The notes under the pieces are model-generated. The model ran no database searches and was not told the DNA's origin. It was given only the letters and a program-made list of their open reading frames with translations. This document shows, in pieces, positions 45,099 to 55,503 of a stretch of 64,000 nt of DNA. The position numbers were made by a program, and so were the translations under genes. Source of the DNA: Takakia lepidozioides. Its lineage: Eukaryota; Streptophyta; Takakiopsida; Takakiales; Takakiaceae. Positions within the stretch are counted from its first letter, which is position 1. Each line of letters begins with the position of its first letter. The stretch is from the NCBI GenBank assembly GCA_030704615.1, contig CM060734.1, positions 8,246,001 to 8,310,000 of the forward strand. The letters run 5' to 3'.

Positions 45099-45150
45099 TA
45101 TCTGCGATACCGTATTAGCGACGTCTGGGGGGGGCGTCGCAGTTTAGGGG
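44883..45150 (+). mobile_element. Terminus of another CACTA-type element with GCGACG hairpins
   Basis: Starts CACTATAAGAAAAATGGGG, a typical plant CACTA tip. Within 260 bp follow several GCGACG/CGTCGC motifs, including the hairpin TTAGCGACGCCGTGGCGTCGCTAA. A poly(A) run of about 34 lies at 45,068-45,097. The opposite TATAGTG end was not located in the window, so length and integrity are unknown. Confidence 0.7.
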
Positions 45151-45354
45151 GGTACATTTGAATTTAGGTAGGAAAATTTGAATTTGAAATTTGAATTTCA
45201 AAAACTTGTTGACCATTGACTCTAGTTCTGTCCAATGGTAGTACGTTCATTGTTCTACATATATTAGGCAATGCATACTTAAACCTAGGACCTCCACGTT
45301 ATAACATTTCTAAGACACTACAAACTAACTAACACACCTTTGATACATTCTATA

Positions 45355-46400
45355 TATCACAAAAGCAGTCTAAGTATATATATACATATCAATATTTCTT
45401 TCAAACCACTGTCCCTTTGTTGGTGGCAAGCCCACTCCCTACCATCAACTGAGCCACGAATGCGCCAAACTCTTGAATACCAAGCCCACAACATTAGAGA
45501 CAACCCAAAAACAAAATGAAAAGCAAAGGATAGAAAATAAGGTGAAGGAAAGTGGCTCACATTTGCGTCCATGACGTCAACATTATCTCCAGTCCCCGCT
45601 TGTGGTGCAGCTGCCATAGGCCCTCTCGGAATGATGGTGGAAGCCTATCCCATGCACCCAATTGGCTGCAGCCGGCGTCCCAAAGTCTAGGGCCTTCTTC
45701 ATTGACCGTTCACGAGTACTAGGCGACGGATTTTGTAAGGGGACCCCCGCCTGCAGTCTCTCCCTCTCCTCTTCCCCCTCCCTTTCCTATTTCCCTCTTC
45801 TTCTCTTCCTCCCTCTTGCTTTCCTCCTTCTTCCACCTCATTGCGGACTCCTTCGAAGCCTTTCTCTTTTCCCAAGGTGAGGAAGAAACATTTGCCGGCA
45901 CATCTTTTTCTTTTCCAATGTACCCATCCCTATAATAAGCCCTCTTGGCTGCAGAAGAAAAGACAATGGAAGTGGGGGAAAGCTCAATCTGCACAAAGTT
46001 GCCGGCAGATTTGAGAATGCGCCTCCCCCGTAAGTGTTAGGGCCTCCATTAGCCCGTGGGGTGGCGTTTCAGCCTGAAGCTTGGGTGCACCAGCCTGAGG
46101 TTGAAGCTACCCCCTGGTGGAGGCTAATCCCCAGCCTCCTTCGAGGGCGTGGAGGCCTTAGCGGGCTTACGGCTCGATCTAACATAGCCGCCTGTAGGGC
46201 TGGTGAGTTTGGACCAAGCGGCCCGTGTCACACGGCCTTGGGTGGTAAAAGGGTTGTTAGGCCTCCCTACCTTAGCAGCAGACGATTTGGTGGCCTTGGC
46301 CGGCGCCCTCCTTGTCCTTCAGCGGCGCCTTTTAATTGTCCTTCGGCGGCCTCTTCTCCTTGTCCTTCGCCATACTCCAAGCTTATCCCTGCCACAACAC
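45355..46400 (-). pseudogene. Decayed minus-strand ORF of the CACTA-type element
   Basis: Minus-strand pieces read MAKDKEKRPPKD (about 46,370), then AKVGRPNNPFTTQGRVTRAA and GGYVRSSRKPAKAS, then a Lys/Glu-rich segment (45,994-45,719), then MAAAPQAGTGDNVDVMDAN before a GTGAGC donor. The composition is basic and low complexity. I do not recognise the family; a second (non-TNP2) CACTA gene is a guess from position. Stops and frame changes are present. Confidence 0.35.
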
Positions 46401-46480
46401 TACTACCGTGTCATTTCTCACGCCAAAAACAAACAATAAACAGCTCTCCCCCTCTTAGCCCCCTACCATTCCAAAAAGCA

Positions 46481-46507
46481 AAAAAAAAAAAAGGGGGGGG
46501 GGGGGGG

Positions 46508-46591
<84 letters not shown>
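46481..46591 (+). repeat. Compound A/G/(AG)n simple repeat
   Basis: A run of A, a run of about 20 G, then about 40 AG dinucleotides without interruption. The long Ser-Leu or Arg-Glu ORFs on either strand come from it. Confidence 0.98.
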
Positions 46592-46592
<1 letters not shown>

Positions 46593-47193
46593 GCTGCTCT
46601 CGACCCCCCCCCTTTCGAATATCCAAAAATTACGGGGACTTTAAATTTTGATATTGTGACCATTTTGGAGTCCAAAAGATATCCCATAGACATATGCTAG
46701 TGTAAATAGGGCTGTAGAAGTTACAATTTGCTTAAACCATCGATATCGGTTATTTTCCCTTTCAACGGATCTCTATGACTATATTCTGATCGTGACTTTT
46801 GGTAGCATTCTCGAGTAGAAGAATGACTCCAACACAGCAATATGGCTGATGTTGTCTTTGGTGTCATGTTGTGTTTTAATTTTGTTTTGATGTTAAGAAG
46901 TTGTATGGATGTTAGTTTGTTCAACTGTGATTCGGAGTATATCTGTTTTGGTTTTGATTAAATGTTTGCTTTACAATTGAGAAAGAAATCTCAATGTATG
47001 TGTGGTCTATTATGATCAATCAGACCATTGATTATTGATTTGTATGATCCGGTCATTTGAATATACTTATCCTAGTGACAATAGCATAGATACCCTTCTT
47101 TGTTGTTGTTCTCCTCGTGTTTGATCCCGATCCACAATGACATTCTGTATTAGATCAATCAATTGATGTTATAGATAAATCAGCTATTCAACA
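46592..47193. other. Possible 5' LTR region of a gypsy-type relic
   Basis: AT-rich, non-coding. It precedes a gypsy-type primer-binding site, so it could be all or part of a 5' LTR. No paired 3' LTR was seen. Confidence 0.35.
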
Positions 47194-47213
47194 TTTGACG
47201 CCGCTGCCGAGGA
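47194..47213 (+). promoter_or_regulatory. Gypsy-type primer-binding site
   Basis: TTTGACGCCGCTGCCGAGGA matches, with few differences, the TTTGGCGCCGTTGCCGGGGA form used by many plant gypsy elements. It lies directly after ATTCAACA and about 200 bp before a coiled-coil ORF. Confidence 0.65.
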
Positions 47214-47414
47214 GAGCTATGAATAAGATGTTATGGGATGAGTGTTTTCAACTTGATTAAAATCTTAGTATGTGAAGTTTTGTGTTCTTGAACTTTTGTT
47301 TTTCTTTGGTTTCAATTTTTAATTTTCTTAGAAAGTGAAACAATTACATACCAATTTGAGATGTAGCAATTTGTTCCTATAACCCCTAGGGAAGCATATA
47401 TTTATAATTATTAT

Positions 47415-48505
47415 TTGAACTTTCATAGTGTGATTCAGCAATTACAAAAAGAGAATTTTGATCTTCATAGTGAAGTAAATAGGTTGCGAGATGAAAACTC
47501 AAATCTTTCACGGTCTGTAGAGGCAAATTCCTGGATGACACATATTGAGACATATCTTGCACATCGAATTGGTTATTTAACACTTGATATTTCGAATTTG
47601 GAGGCCAAACTCAAAGATTTCGAGGAAAAGAATCATGATTTGACCGTTCAATTGAATTTGGCTCAAACGACAAATTTGGAAGAGATCTGGGTTTAAGATC
47701 TTGAAGCCAAAGCTTTGTTGCAAAGAAATGAGAAGCATTTTCAAAGTGAGATTTTGACCTTGAAGGCAAAGTTAGATACAATCTTAATGAAGAAGGAGAA
47801 ATCATTACTAAATAATATAATTTTGCAACAAGAAAATCAACTCTTATACATAAAGGTGAAATTTCTTGATGATCAAGTTGCCGAACTTTTATCTGAGAAA
47901 GTAGTTTCTTTGGAAGAGATCAATTTGGATGTGTGTTCAAATTTTGATACATTGAAGGCCATGGATGAAAAATCAAGTTGGAATGACGATTGTGACAAAT
48001 TGCTTCAATTGTGCTTACAAACAACAAAGCAAGTGTATTACCATGAGGTGATAATATTTTCAAGTGCATTTCTTTTGAAATTAATTCAATTGTGAAAGTC
48101 GTGACCACAAATAAAACCAGGATAATAGTCAATAATTATCCCATACTTGAAGAACAATTGGATCTTTTAGGTGGACGTCAGGCCAATATTGCCCAAGTGA
48201 TGATAGTGAATAATTTACAACCAATTGATCTATCTAAGAGCATCATTGATTGTGATGGACTACGTATTATAAATCAGCCAAAAAAGTTGGAAGCTGATTT
48301 TTTCCAACATACTTTCATTATGAGACTTTTTCCAAGAGTTTCCAATTTCTTTTTACAAATGGTATTTCAATTTGGGAAATTGAGAACCAATAATTTGGAC
48401 AATTATGAAGTTTCAATGGGAAATCAAGATTTTGGTAGACTATCCGAGTCTATTGGATGTACAATTGGTGAAGCAACCCGATCCATTGATTGGACAATTG
48501 AATAA
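47415..48505 (+). pseudogene. Coiled-coil ORF of a retroelement relic
   Basis: One frame runs from NFHSVIQQLQKENFDLHSEV at 47,415 through a single TAA at 47,694 to 48,095, then a frame change continues to 48,505. The first 220 codons are heptad-rich (LRDENSNL, LEAKLKDFEEKNHDL, LLNNIILQQENQLLYIKVKF), predicting a long coiled coil. The position after a primer-binding site suggests a gag-like or extra ORF, but no zinc knuckle or protease follows. I do not recognise the family. Confidence 0.45.
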
Positions 48506-50925
48506 ACAGCTTAGCTGGTTTCACGCGCCCGCGCTCCCTCCACTATCGCGACTGTTGCAGGGGGCGCTACAGCTCCGCGCCGGCGCTCTAGCAGCAGCAG
48601 GCGAGAGAGTGAGGGAGAGCGAGGGAAAGAGAGAGAGAGCGCGAGGGAAGTTGGACTTGTCTTGTCATGACAAGGAAATGACCATTCAATAAGAAGCTGG
48701 TCAGATAATAATAATGACAAATCAGCCTCATAAAGAGGCACTATCATTAAAGAACCCGACACGAAGTTAATTATACGTAGAGGGTGGGGTGTTGGACAAG
48801 ATATCACATGGAGTAAAGAGGTATTTATAAAGGTTATGGGCCTATTCCCAATAAACCTAGTTAAATTAAACACCATCCTTTAAACAGTGTTCTTCTTTTA
48901 AAACAACTATGTGAGGAATTCAGAGGGAAGATCCCAGGGTAGGTGGTTAGGGTATTTAAAGACCCTTCAAACCCCTTGTATATTCACCATACATTGTGCA
49001 TCAGTCAAGCCTGAGCAACAGTAATCATGAAGCTGCATATATGTATAAATATAAGGACCAATCTATCATGGGCAAGACATAGCTGCATCTGATTTGTCAT
49101 AAGGTTAAAAGGTAAGATGCAGACTTTCAGCAACAAAGCATCATTCATGGGTTTACACTTCAAAGCAAACCAGAGTAGAATGAATACTATGAGAATTGGC
49201 AAGCAGTATACAACGTATAGGAATTAGGTAGACACATTTCATACACCCATCCTTCATTGTATATCTGTTTCAGACCATACACCTCTTGAAAGATTGCTTT
49301 CAAATTCAAGAAGAGTCTTAAGCCATAGCCACAAGTGAATCTGCTTCATTGTATGTCTATTACAGACAAGACTTTCCTAGAAAAATTGCTTTCAAAAATA
49401 GGAAGAGTCTTAATCATAGCCACAGGTGTACCATTTCTATAAAGCTGGAAGTTAACCAGAGAGGGGCAGTCTGCCACTGGATTAAAATGCAGCAGAGAAT
49501 CTGTTTCAAGTATTCCCACTATCCATCATTTTATCAAGGTAAAGGACCAAGCATAGGAAACTTCTAGGGCAAGTTTACCATAAATCCTTCACATGGGAAG
49601 AGGTTAGATGGATCAAGCCAACAGATAAATCATACTGTTGTTCCTAATTTCAGCCCTGGTTGAGAGGTATTCTTGTCTTGAAAGCAGCAGGACATACAAG
49701 CAGAGCTATATCATTTTGTCTTTAAGCATAGAGTCAATCAGAGTCCTATCAGATGCTCTGGAAACCTCTGGGTCGTATCATAGAACTACCCAGGAGCCTT
49801 ACAAGGACCATAGTTTTCAAAACTACTCAGTCTTAGTATGCCAAGTGCATTTTCCCATAACATAAAGCAAGGGGAGGCAGTCTTTATCCAAAAACTCCCA
49901 TGTTCTTCTTGCCCTTTTACAGCTTCACTTCTGCAGCATCCTGTAGTTCACCTCTTAGCTGCAACCCACAAAGCACAGGTTCATAGAAGGTAGAAGATCC
50001 TCACCTGTCGCCCGTCCCAAAACAAAACACCAAGGTGAGTGTTAGTAAGGAAGCTCGAGGTGCATAACGGATCTTCTACGTGTGCTATTGCTTTCCAAAA
50101 TGAAACTATGTTAATGCAAGAAACAACCAGAGATAAGGAGTCAAGTTCTCAGGAAACTTAGACTTTTGGACCTGCTGCTGCTGAGGTAATGACACCTCCA
50201 ATAGTATGCAATCAGTGAAGGCTTAGAGTTACAGCAGGGAACAGCTATAGAGTGTCCCAAAGTAAAACTTCTAAGCAAACCTCAAGTCAAGAATCCTTGG
50301 GCACATGAGGATAGGCTTTAAAGTAATGAAAAAAAGCAAGCCACAGTAAGGTATATCTCCATGTCATCAGTCTGCAGGGTCCATAACCCTGCCAACGAGA
50401 ATCACATTCAAGAGTGTACATTCAAGTAAGTCCTAGGGCTGCAAGAGTAACCACCTGCAGTATACCCCCTGCACTGCTTTTCACAAGCTTATTAAAAACC
50501 AGAAAACCAGAAAACAAAGAAACAGCTTGTGAAGAATCCATGTAGTGTAAGGTAAGGCTTACCTCCCTGTTATAATTCTGCAGAGTCCATAACCCTGGTA
50601 GTAAAATCAAATTCATGAGAGTACATTCATGTAATCCCTAGTGCCCCAAGGGTAAAGCATAAACAGTCCTCAAGTCAATTACAAAAAGAGAGCATGAGCC
50701 TATGAGGACAATCTATGGGCAATGAACTGATACAGAGCCACAACTAGGTTTATCTCTCCGTCATTTATCTGCAGGGTCCATAAGCCTGGCAGCAATAGAA
50801 ATTTCCATCATCGTATATTCAGGTAAGCACTAGGGTAACAGCAAAAACCAGATGTGGTATACTCCCTGCAGGGCCTTTCACCAGCTCTTTAATAAACATA
50901 CAAACCTCGCCAGGTAGTTGTTCAC
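48506..50925. repeat. Non-coding stretch with diverged tandem repeats
   Basis: A ~85-bp unit occurs twice at 49,250-49,430 (shared: TTGCTTTCAAA, AGGAAGAGTCTTAA). A ~200-bp unit occurs three times, with TCTGCAG-GTCCATAA-CCTG at about 50,372, 50,577 and 50,769, each followed by a TTCA-GTAAGTCCTAGGG-like piece. No coding sequence recognised. Confidence 0.65.
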
Positions 50926-51687
50926 TCAAGGCCACTCACGCCTCTGGCTTGCCGAGCTCTCAGCTTTGTCATCGCCGTCACTCATGGGTTCAAACAAAAC
51001 TCTTGGTGTCAGATCTGATCCCTTCACTTCTCCCGTCCATGTTCCAGGCATTAATGACCTGTATTGCTCCTTCATGTTGATAACACCCTCTGCTTCCATT
51101 ACTGTTTGGACTTGCTTATTCGCTGCACTCTCATTCTCAGAAACCCTATCGGTAGAGCACTCACTGTTTGCTGCATGTTTGTGACCTGATAGATCACAGA
51201 TCTCGCACTTGCCTGCCTTAAGTGGTCTCTTCAGTTGTTGTACTGACAGTTGGATCATTTCACATGACAGGTTTCTCTCTTTTCCTTGTTACCTGGAACT
51301 ATAGTAGTTCTCTCATCCTTGTCTGATACTTCTCCATTGTTTGGCTCTTGGCTGATTGCAGTGGGAGGTAACCTTTCACTTTCTATCCATCTGTACCCTG
51401 AAACCCTAATGCAGTACTGTCATTCTTGATTTTTTTTCTTTCTCGCTGTCCTCAGGTTTCTCATCTTTGATCATATTCACTCCAGGGTATAACAACTCAA
51501 ACCTAACCCTCTTTTTCTTCGTGTCATCACTCTGGTGTTCTGCAGATTTTTCTTCTTCACTTGAGCCACTGTCCATGACTGAACTCTCAGCTACACTCTC
51601 TTGGTCACCCATGAACTTGAAGGAGAATCCTCGAGTTAAATCTGATCCTCTCACTTTGCCTGTCAATACCCATATCGTGGGTTTCAT
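50926..51687 (-). other. Two minus-strand frames sharing a GSDLT motif
   Basis: 50,926-51,258 contains TGEVKGSDLTPRVLFEPMSD and 51,406-51,687 contains TGKVRGSDLTRGFSFKFMGD, each followed by an acidic/Ser-rich tract (DDKAESSAS, SVAESSVMD). The first also has CEICDLSGHKHAAN. They look like diverged tandem copies of one coding unit. Family not recognised; the orientation agrees with the minus-strand primer-binding site at 53,881, so they may belong to that retroelement. Confidence 0.35.
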
Positions 51688-51689
51688 TC

Positions 51690-53880
51690 GTGCCTTCAGC
51701 CAGAATTTTCGTCTTGTTAGATGACTTCTGAATCGCCATGATGCCCATATAAAGATGTAATACTCCCTTTCAGCCAGGCTCTATAATATTCTAAAGTAAG
51801 GACGTCCTTCCCTTATTGCCTCAGCCTTCTCATGCCTAGATTCCTACAGTTCCTGCAAAGCATTCTCTGCCTGTACTGCCACTCTCATTTTCACCTCAGC
51901 ACTTCACCTCCCCTTTTTTGCGGCTGTCATCAGCTCCTGACCCATCCTCCTTTTCTGAACGTATGTTAACTCGACGTTCAGCAAAGGCAAATGCCCATCG
52001 CTGTCCAGCCCTCGGACTTTCAATCTATCCATCGTTGGTGAGCAAACTTTGACTTGCAGATCTCCCTTTCATTATGACTTGTCGCTTGTTGCCATTGCTG
52101 TCCCTGACGTCATTTCTAGGCTGCTGTTCGGAATGCTTTTCATCAGCTCCATCACACGCATCATCCTACTTATGAGAGTTCATACCTCTTATTGTCACTT
52201 CCAGATTTTTCTCTCCATCTTCCTTAATTTTCACATTCGCCTTTGTTGATTTGGGTACTTAGTTCTGAAACAGGTTTAGATCTGATCCCAAAACATTGTT
52301 AGCTGCTCCGTGTGATGAAATCTCATTTTCTCCCACGCCTCTTTCTTGCTGGTCAGTTGTCAACAACCCTTTACATGATGAGATACCTAGTTTCCAGACA
52401 TGATTTCTTGTGCAGTTGTGCTCCTTTCCCATTTAATTGTCTCTGAAATGGTACTTCATAGTATCACATGCAAGATAACGGTCGATCTTTCATGATTGTG
52501 CTTTCCTGTTTTCTGCTCTTCCATGGATCCACCCCTAGTCAGAATATTGTTGGATTGAGGTGCTAACCCTTTGCCCTTCGTGAAATTGCGCATCAGGTCT
52601 TGAAGCCAAGTCCACCACCAAACATAGCATGCCCATTGCTGCTTCGCAAATTTGTCTCTTCTTTGCTTCATGTGATGGCACTTGTAGAGACTCTCTAGTC
52701 TGAACTCCCCACATACTTGATATTCTGACCCTTAAATTTATCATTCTTTCGAAGTTGTTCCCGCTTCGCCTTCGTGGACTTGTTGAATTGTCATTAATTC
52801 GTCACTGCAGCATTCATGGTTCTCGTCTTTCCACCTCCTTTAGGTCATTATTTTGAAAATCCAATGCACTTCGTCAACTTACTCCGTCACGTACCAAGTC
52901 CACCTTCACCAGTTTTATTGATGTCCCCTTTCGTTTGGAGATTCACCAATGCCCCTAGGCTTTTTTTATTTTACCTATTGTGGGGGCCTGATTACAATGT
53001 TCATGATCCCGTGGGAGATTTCTTTTAAATAGACACACTAGACCTCCACTTCTTTGATTCTAAGTCACACTTTCTGCTACAATGATGTTATAACTCCTGT
53101 TTTAGTAGTCCCAAACAGCTCTGCTTGCCAACTTGCTCGAGGATATTTAATTGTTGGTTCATCAACTATCGTGAATAAAACCAGTATCACATAATTACCT
53201 CTTTGTCATGAGATAAGAAGGTTTGAACATGGCATGGTCCAAATGATATTGCTCGATCTCACATTTGCTCCAAACAACCCTTGCTTAAGTGCTTCCTGCG
53301 ATGCCTCCATAATTCTCCTGACTTTGGCCTGCCACAGACATGTCTCCCATCGTTTTGTCACAGACGTGCCTCCCATCAGCCGGCATGCTTCTTTCAAACA
53401 GCCTCACCGTTGATGTCATTGATTCGTGATCATGTCATGCCTTATTCTTCTCCGTTCAGATCCAGATCGTGAGCAAGTTGCATACACAATATATGCGCAA
53501 ATGGATCTGAAACTAACCAGCTTCTAAGGCATTAACTACCCCTTAAGAACAGACCCTGACTCTTTATACTTGCGATCTATGGCTCTTCTTTGCATAATTG
53601 TTCTACCACTATGTTAAATTGTGGATAGATGCAGTTGTATCATGTTGCTTCTCATCATAATGTCAACAAAGCACACATGTGGTGTAAAGCCTGCACTGTC
53701 CCATACCACTCAAGCCAAACAATACTAAGGAGATCGTAATCAAGTTAGAGTACTCATAGTAAAGCTTGTCAAACCTGTTTATATCCATATCCTCTCAAAC
53801 ATCTGTGGTTAGTCTTCTAGTGATGATCCGTATGCAGATATAGCTACATGACGAATTAAAGAAACGGTCCACGAACGTAA
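51690..53880. other. No gene recognised; possible LARD-type interior
   Basis: Pyrimidine-rich, short ORFs only. If the primer-binding site at 53,881 is real, this is the non-coding interior of an LTR element read on the minus strand. No reverse transcriptase, integrase or RNase H motif was seen. Confidence 0.35.
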
Positions 53881-53892
53881 GCTCTGATACCA
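53881..53892 (-). promoter_or_regulatory. tRNA-Met-type primer-binding site (minus strand)
   Basis: GCTCTGATACCA is the exact reverse complement of TGGTATCAGAGC, the standard tRNA-iMet primer-binding site of plant Copia elements. The LTR should then lie to the right (53,895 onward). Confidence 0.65.
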
Positions 53893-53894
53893 AA

Positions 53895-54857
53895 AAGAGT
53901 GAACGCTTCACGAGAACAACGTTGGTTCAACTTAAACAACTTAGACGTTACACTGCCGCAGCGGAAGCAAAGAAAACAATGCAACATCTGGCTACCCTTA
54001 GATTAATACAGGAATTGTACTAGCAAGCTTCTTTCTTCATTTATGATCAGTCCCTTGAATCAGCGCCGCCATGCTTTGCTATGGGTCGTGTTGCCATTTC
54101 GTCATCCTTGGCATGACATCCTTGTAAGAAACTAGACCAAGCACAAGTGAGACAGCACTCAAGGAGGCGGAGGCACTCACTAGGTGGAGCCCCGCACACC
54201 GGGTTGCGGTGGGGGTGGCTCCACAAGGGGTGGTGGTAGCTTAGTAGGACTTAGTGGGGTAGCATAAGACTCACCATGGGGCGGAGACCTTGTGGTGGGA
54301 CTGCAAGTCGGAGACTAGTTTAGCGTAGAGCAGGAATAGGGTGCCATAGTGCCACATCATCGTAACCACGCCACATCGTCGTCAGCCGCGTCATCGTCGT
54401 CATTTTGTGTGTCGGTTGTAACGGTCGGAGAGGCGATCAATCATCTCTTGTTGGTTTGTTAGGACAATGCATCCGTAGAAGAAGCTGGGAGCGTGGACCC
54501 TGCGGCAATTGCAGGATATCTTATGTATTCGTGGACCTCACTAGCTAGATGTCTTCGTATAGATGCCAGGCGAGGGGTTTCTCATAGTGATCTCAAGGAG
54601 ATCCTACATGGTGGATGCTGCAGAACCTTTTTTCATTTCAAAATGGGGACTGGCTGCAGTATGAGGATTCCAAGCCCATTATGCTCTACAATCCACTCCC
54701 AGAACCAAATTCGTCAAGGAGGGATTCAATTCCCAGATACCCCACTTTGAATTAATCGCATGCAACGACACCGGTGCAGCTGGCAACATTCTCGCTTACA
54801 GATGTGCAGTTGAATAAGAATGCAGGAGGTTCAAAGAACATTTTTAATGTCTCAGGT
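53895..54857. other. Possible LTR region, then unassigned sequence
   Basis: A segment at about 54,307-54,370 (GGAGACTAGTTTAGCGTAGA...) has a diverged second copy at 61,609-61,672, consistent with LTR sequence dispersed in the genome. The ORF at 54,493-54,750 has no recognised domain. Confidence 0.4.
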
Positions 54858-54986
54858 GTACTTCAGCTGGCAATTACATCCCAGAGAAGCATCTTCTATG
54901 GAGGGGGCATGCACCCCCGGTTTGTGATGACCCCTGGTTTCTCGCAAATGAGCATCGAATTGGAGGGCGTCTCTTTAGAAACATAG
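54858..54986. repeat. Dispersed repeat copy B (partner at 21,950-22,084)
   Basis: Direct-orientation homologue of the segment downstream of the PPR fragment at 21.6-21.9 kb. Contains GAAGCATCTTCTATGGAGGG and GATGACCCCTGGTTTCTC. Confidence 0.75.
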
Positions 54987-55503
54987 AAGGAGTACACGCT
55001 CTGTATGCTTGGCTGTACCCTGTTCCCAGCGAAAGAGGTCAAGAAATTGACTAAGGATTGCAACGTTATGGTGCAATTGCAGTATCCTCGCCGGCAAACT
55101 CTCATGGCCAAGTCGCCAGCATTGCAGCTCCTGGTGACAACCACTCTTTCAATCCTATCAATGTGTCATAGCAGATGGAGACATTTGCAGAGTATGAGTT
55201 AACCGCATGAGCTCTCACAGCTGGAATTTGCAACGAGACTTGTCCCATGGTTCTTCAAAGACAGATACCTACCGAGGGCCTAAGTTTTGCGAAGCTGCAT
55301 TGCAACTTATTGCTGGACAGTGGCTGGATGTTGAGCCTTTTTGGCAATGCACCCAGTCCGAAGAATTTTGTGTCAATCTGGCCCCCTTTTGGCTTCTAGG
55401 GCGAAACTCCCCCGTGGTCGCCTTCTCATTCAGTACCTTAGATGTGATGCCCTGGCTGATGGATTGGCTGATGGGTTTCTGGTTACATGTTTTGTCCTTT
55501 TAG

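Noticed and set aside
46034-46693. Long ORFs with Ser-Leu or Arg-Glu runs
   Set aside because: Produced by the (AG)n repeat; no domain.
52456-53397. Minus-strand ORFs as Copia gag/pol
   Set aside because: No zinc knuckle, protease, integrase or RT motifs found.
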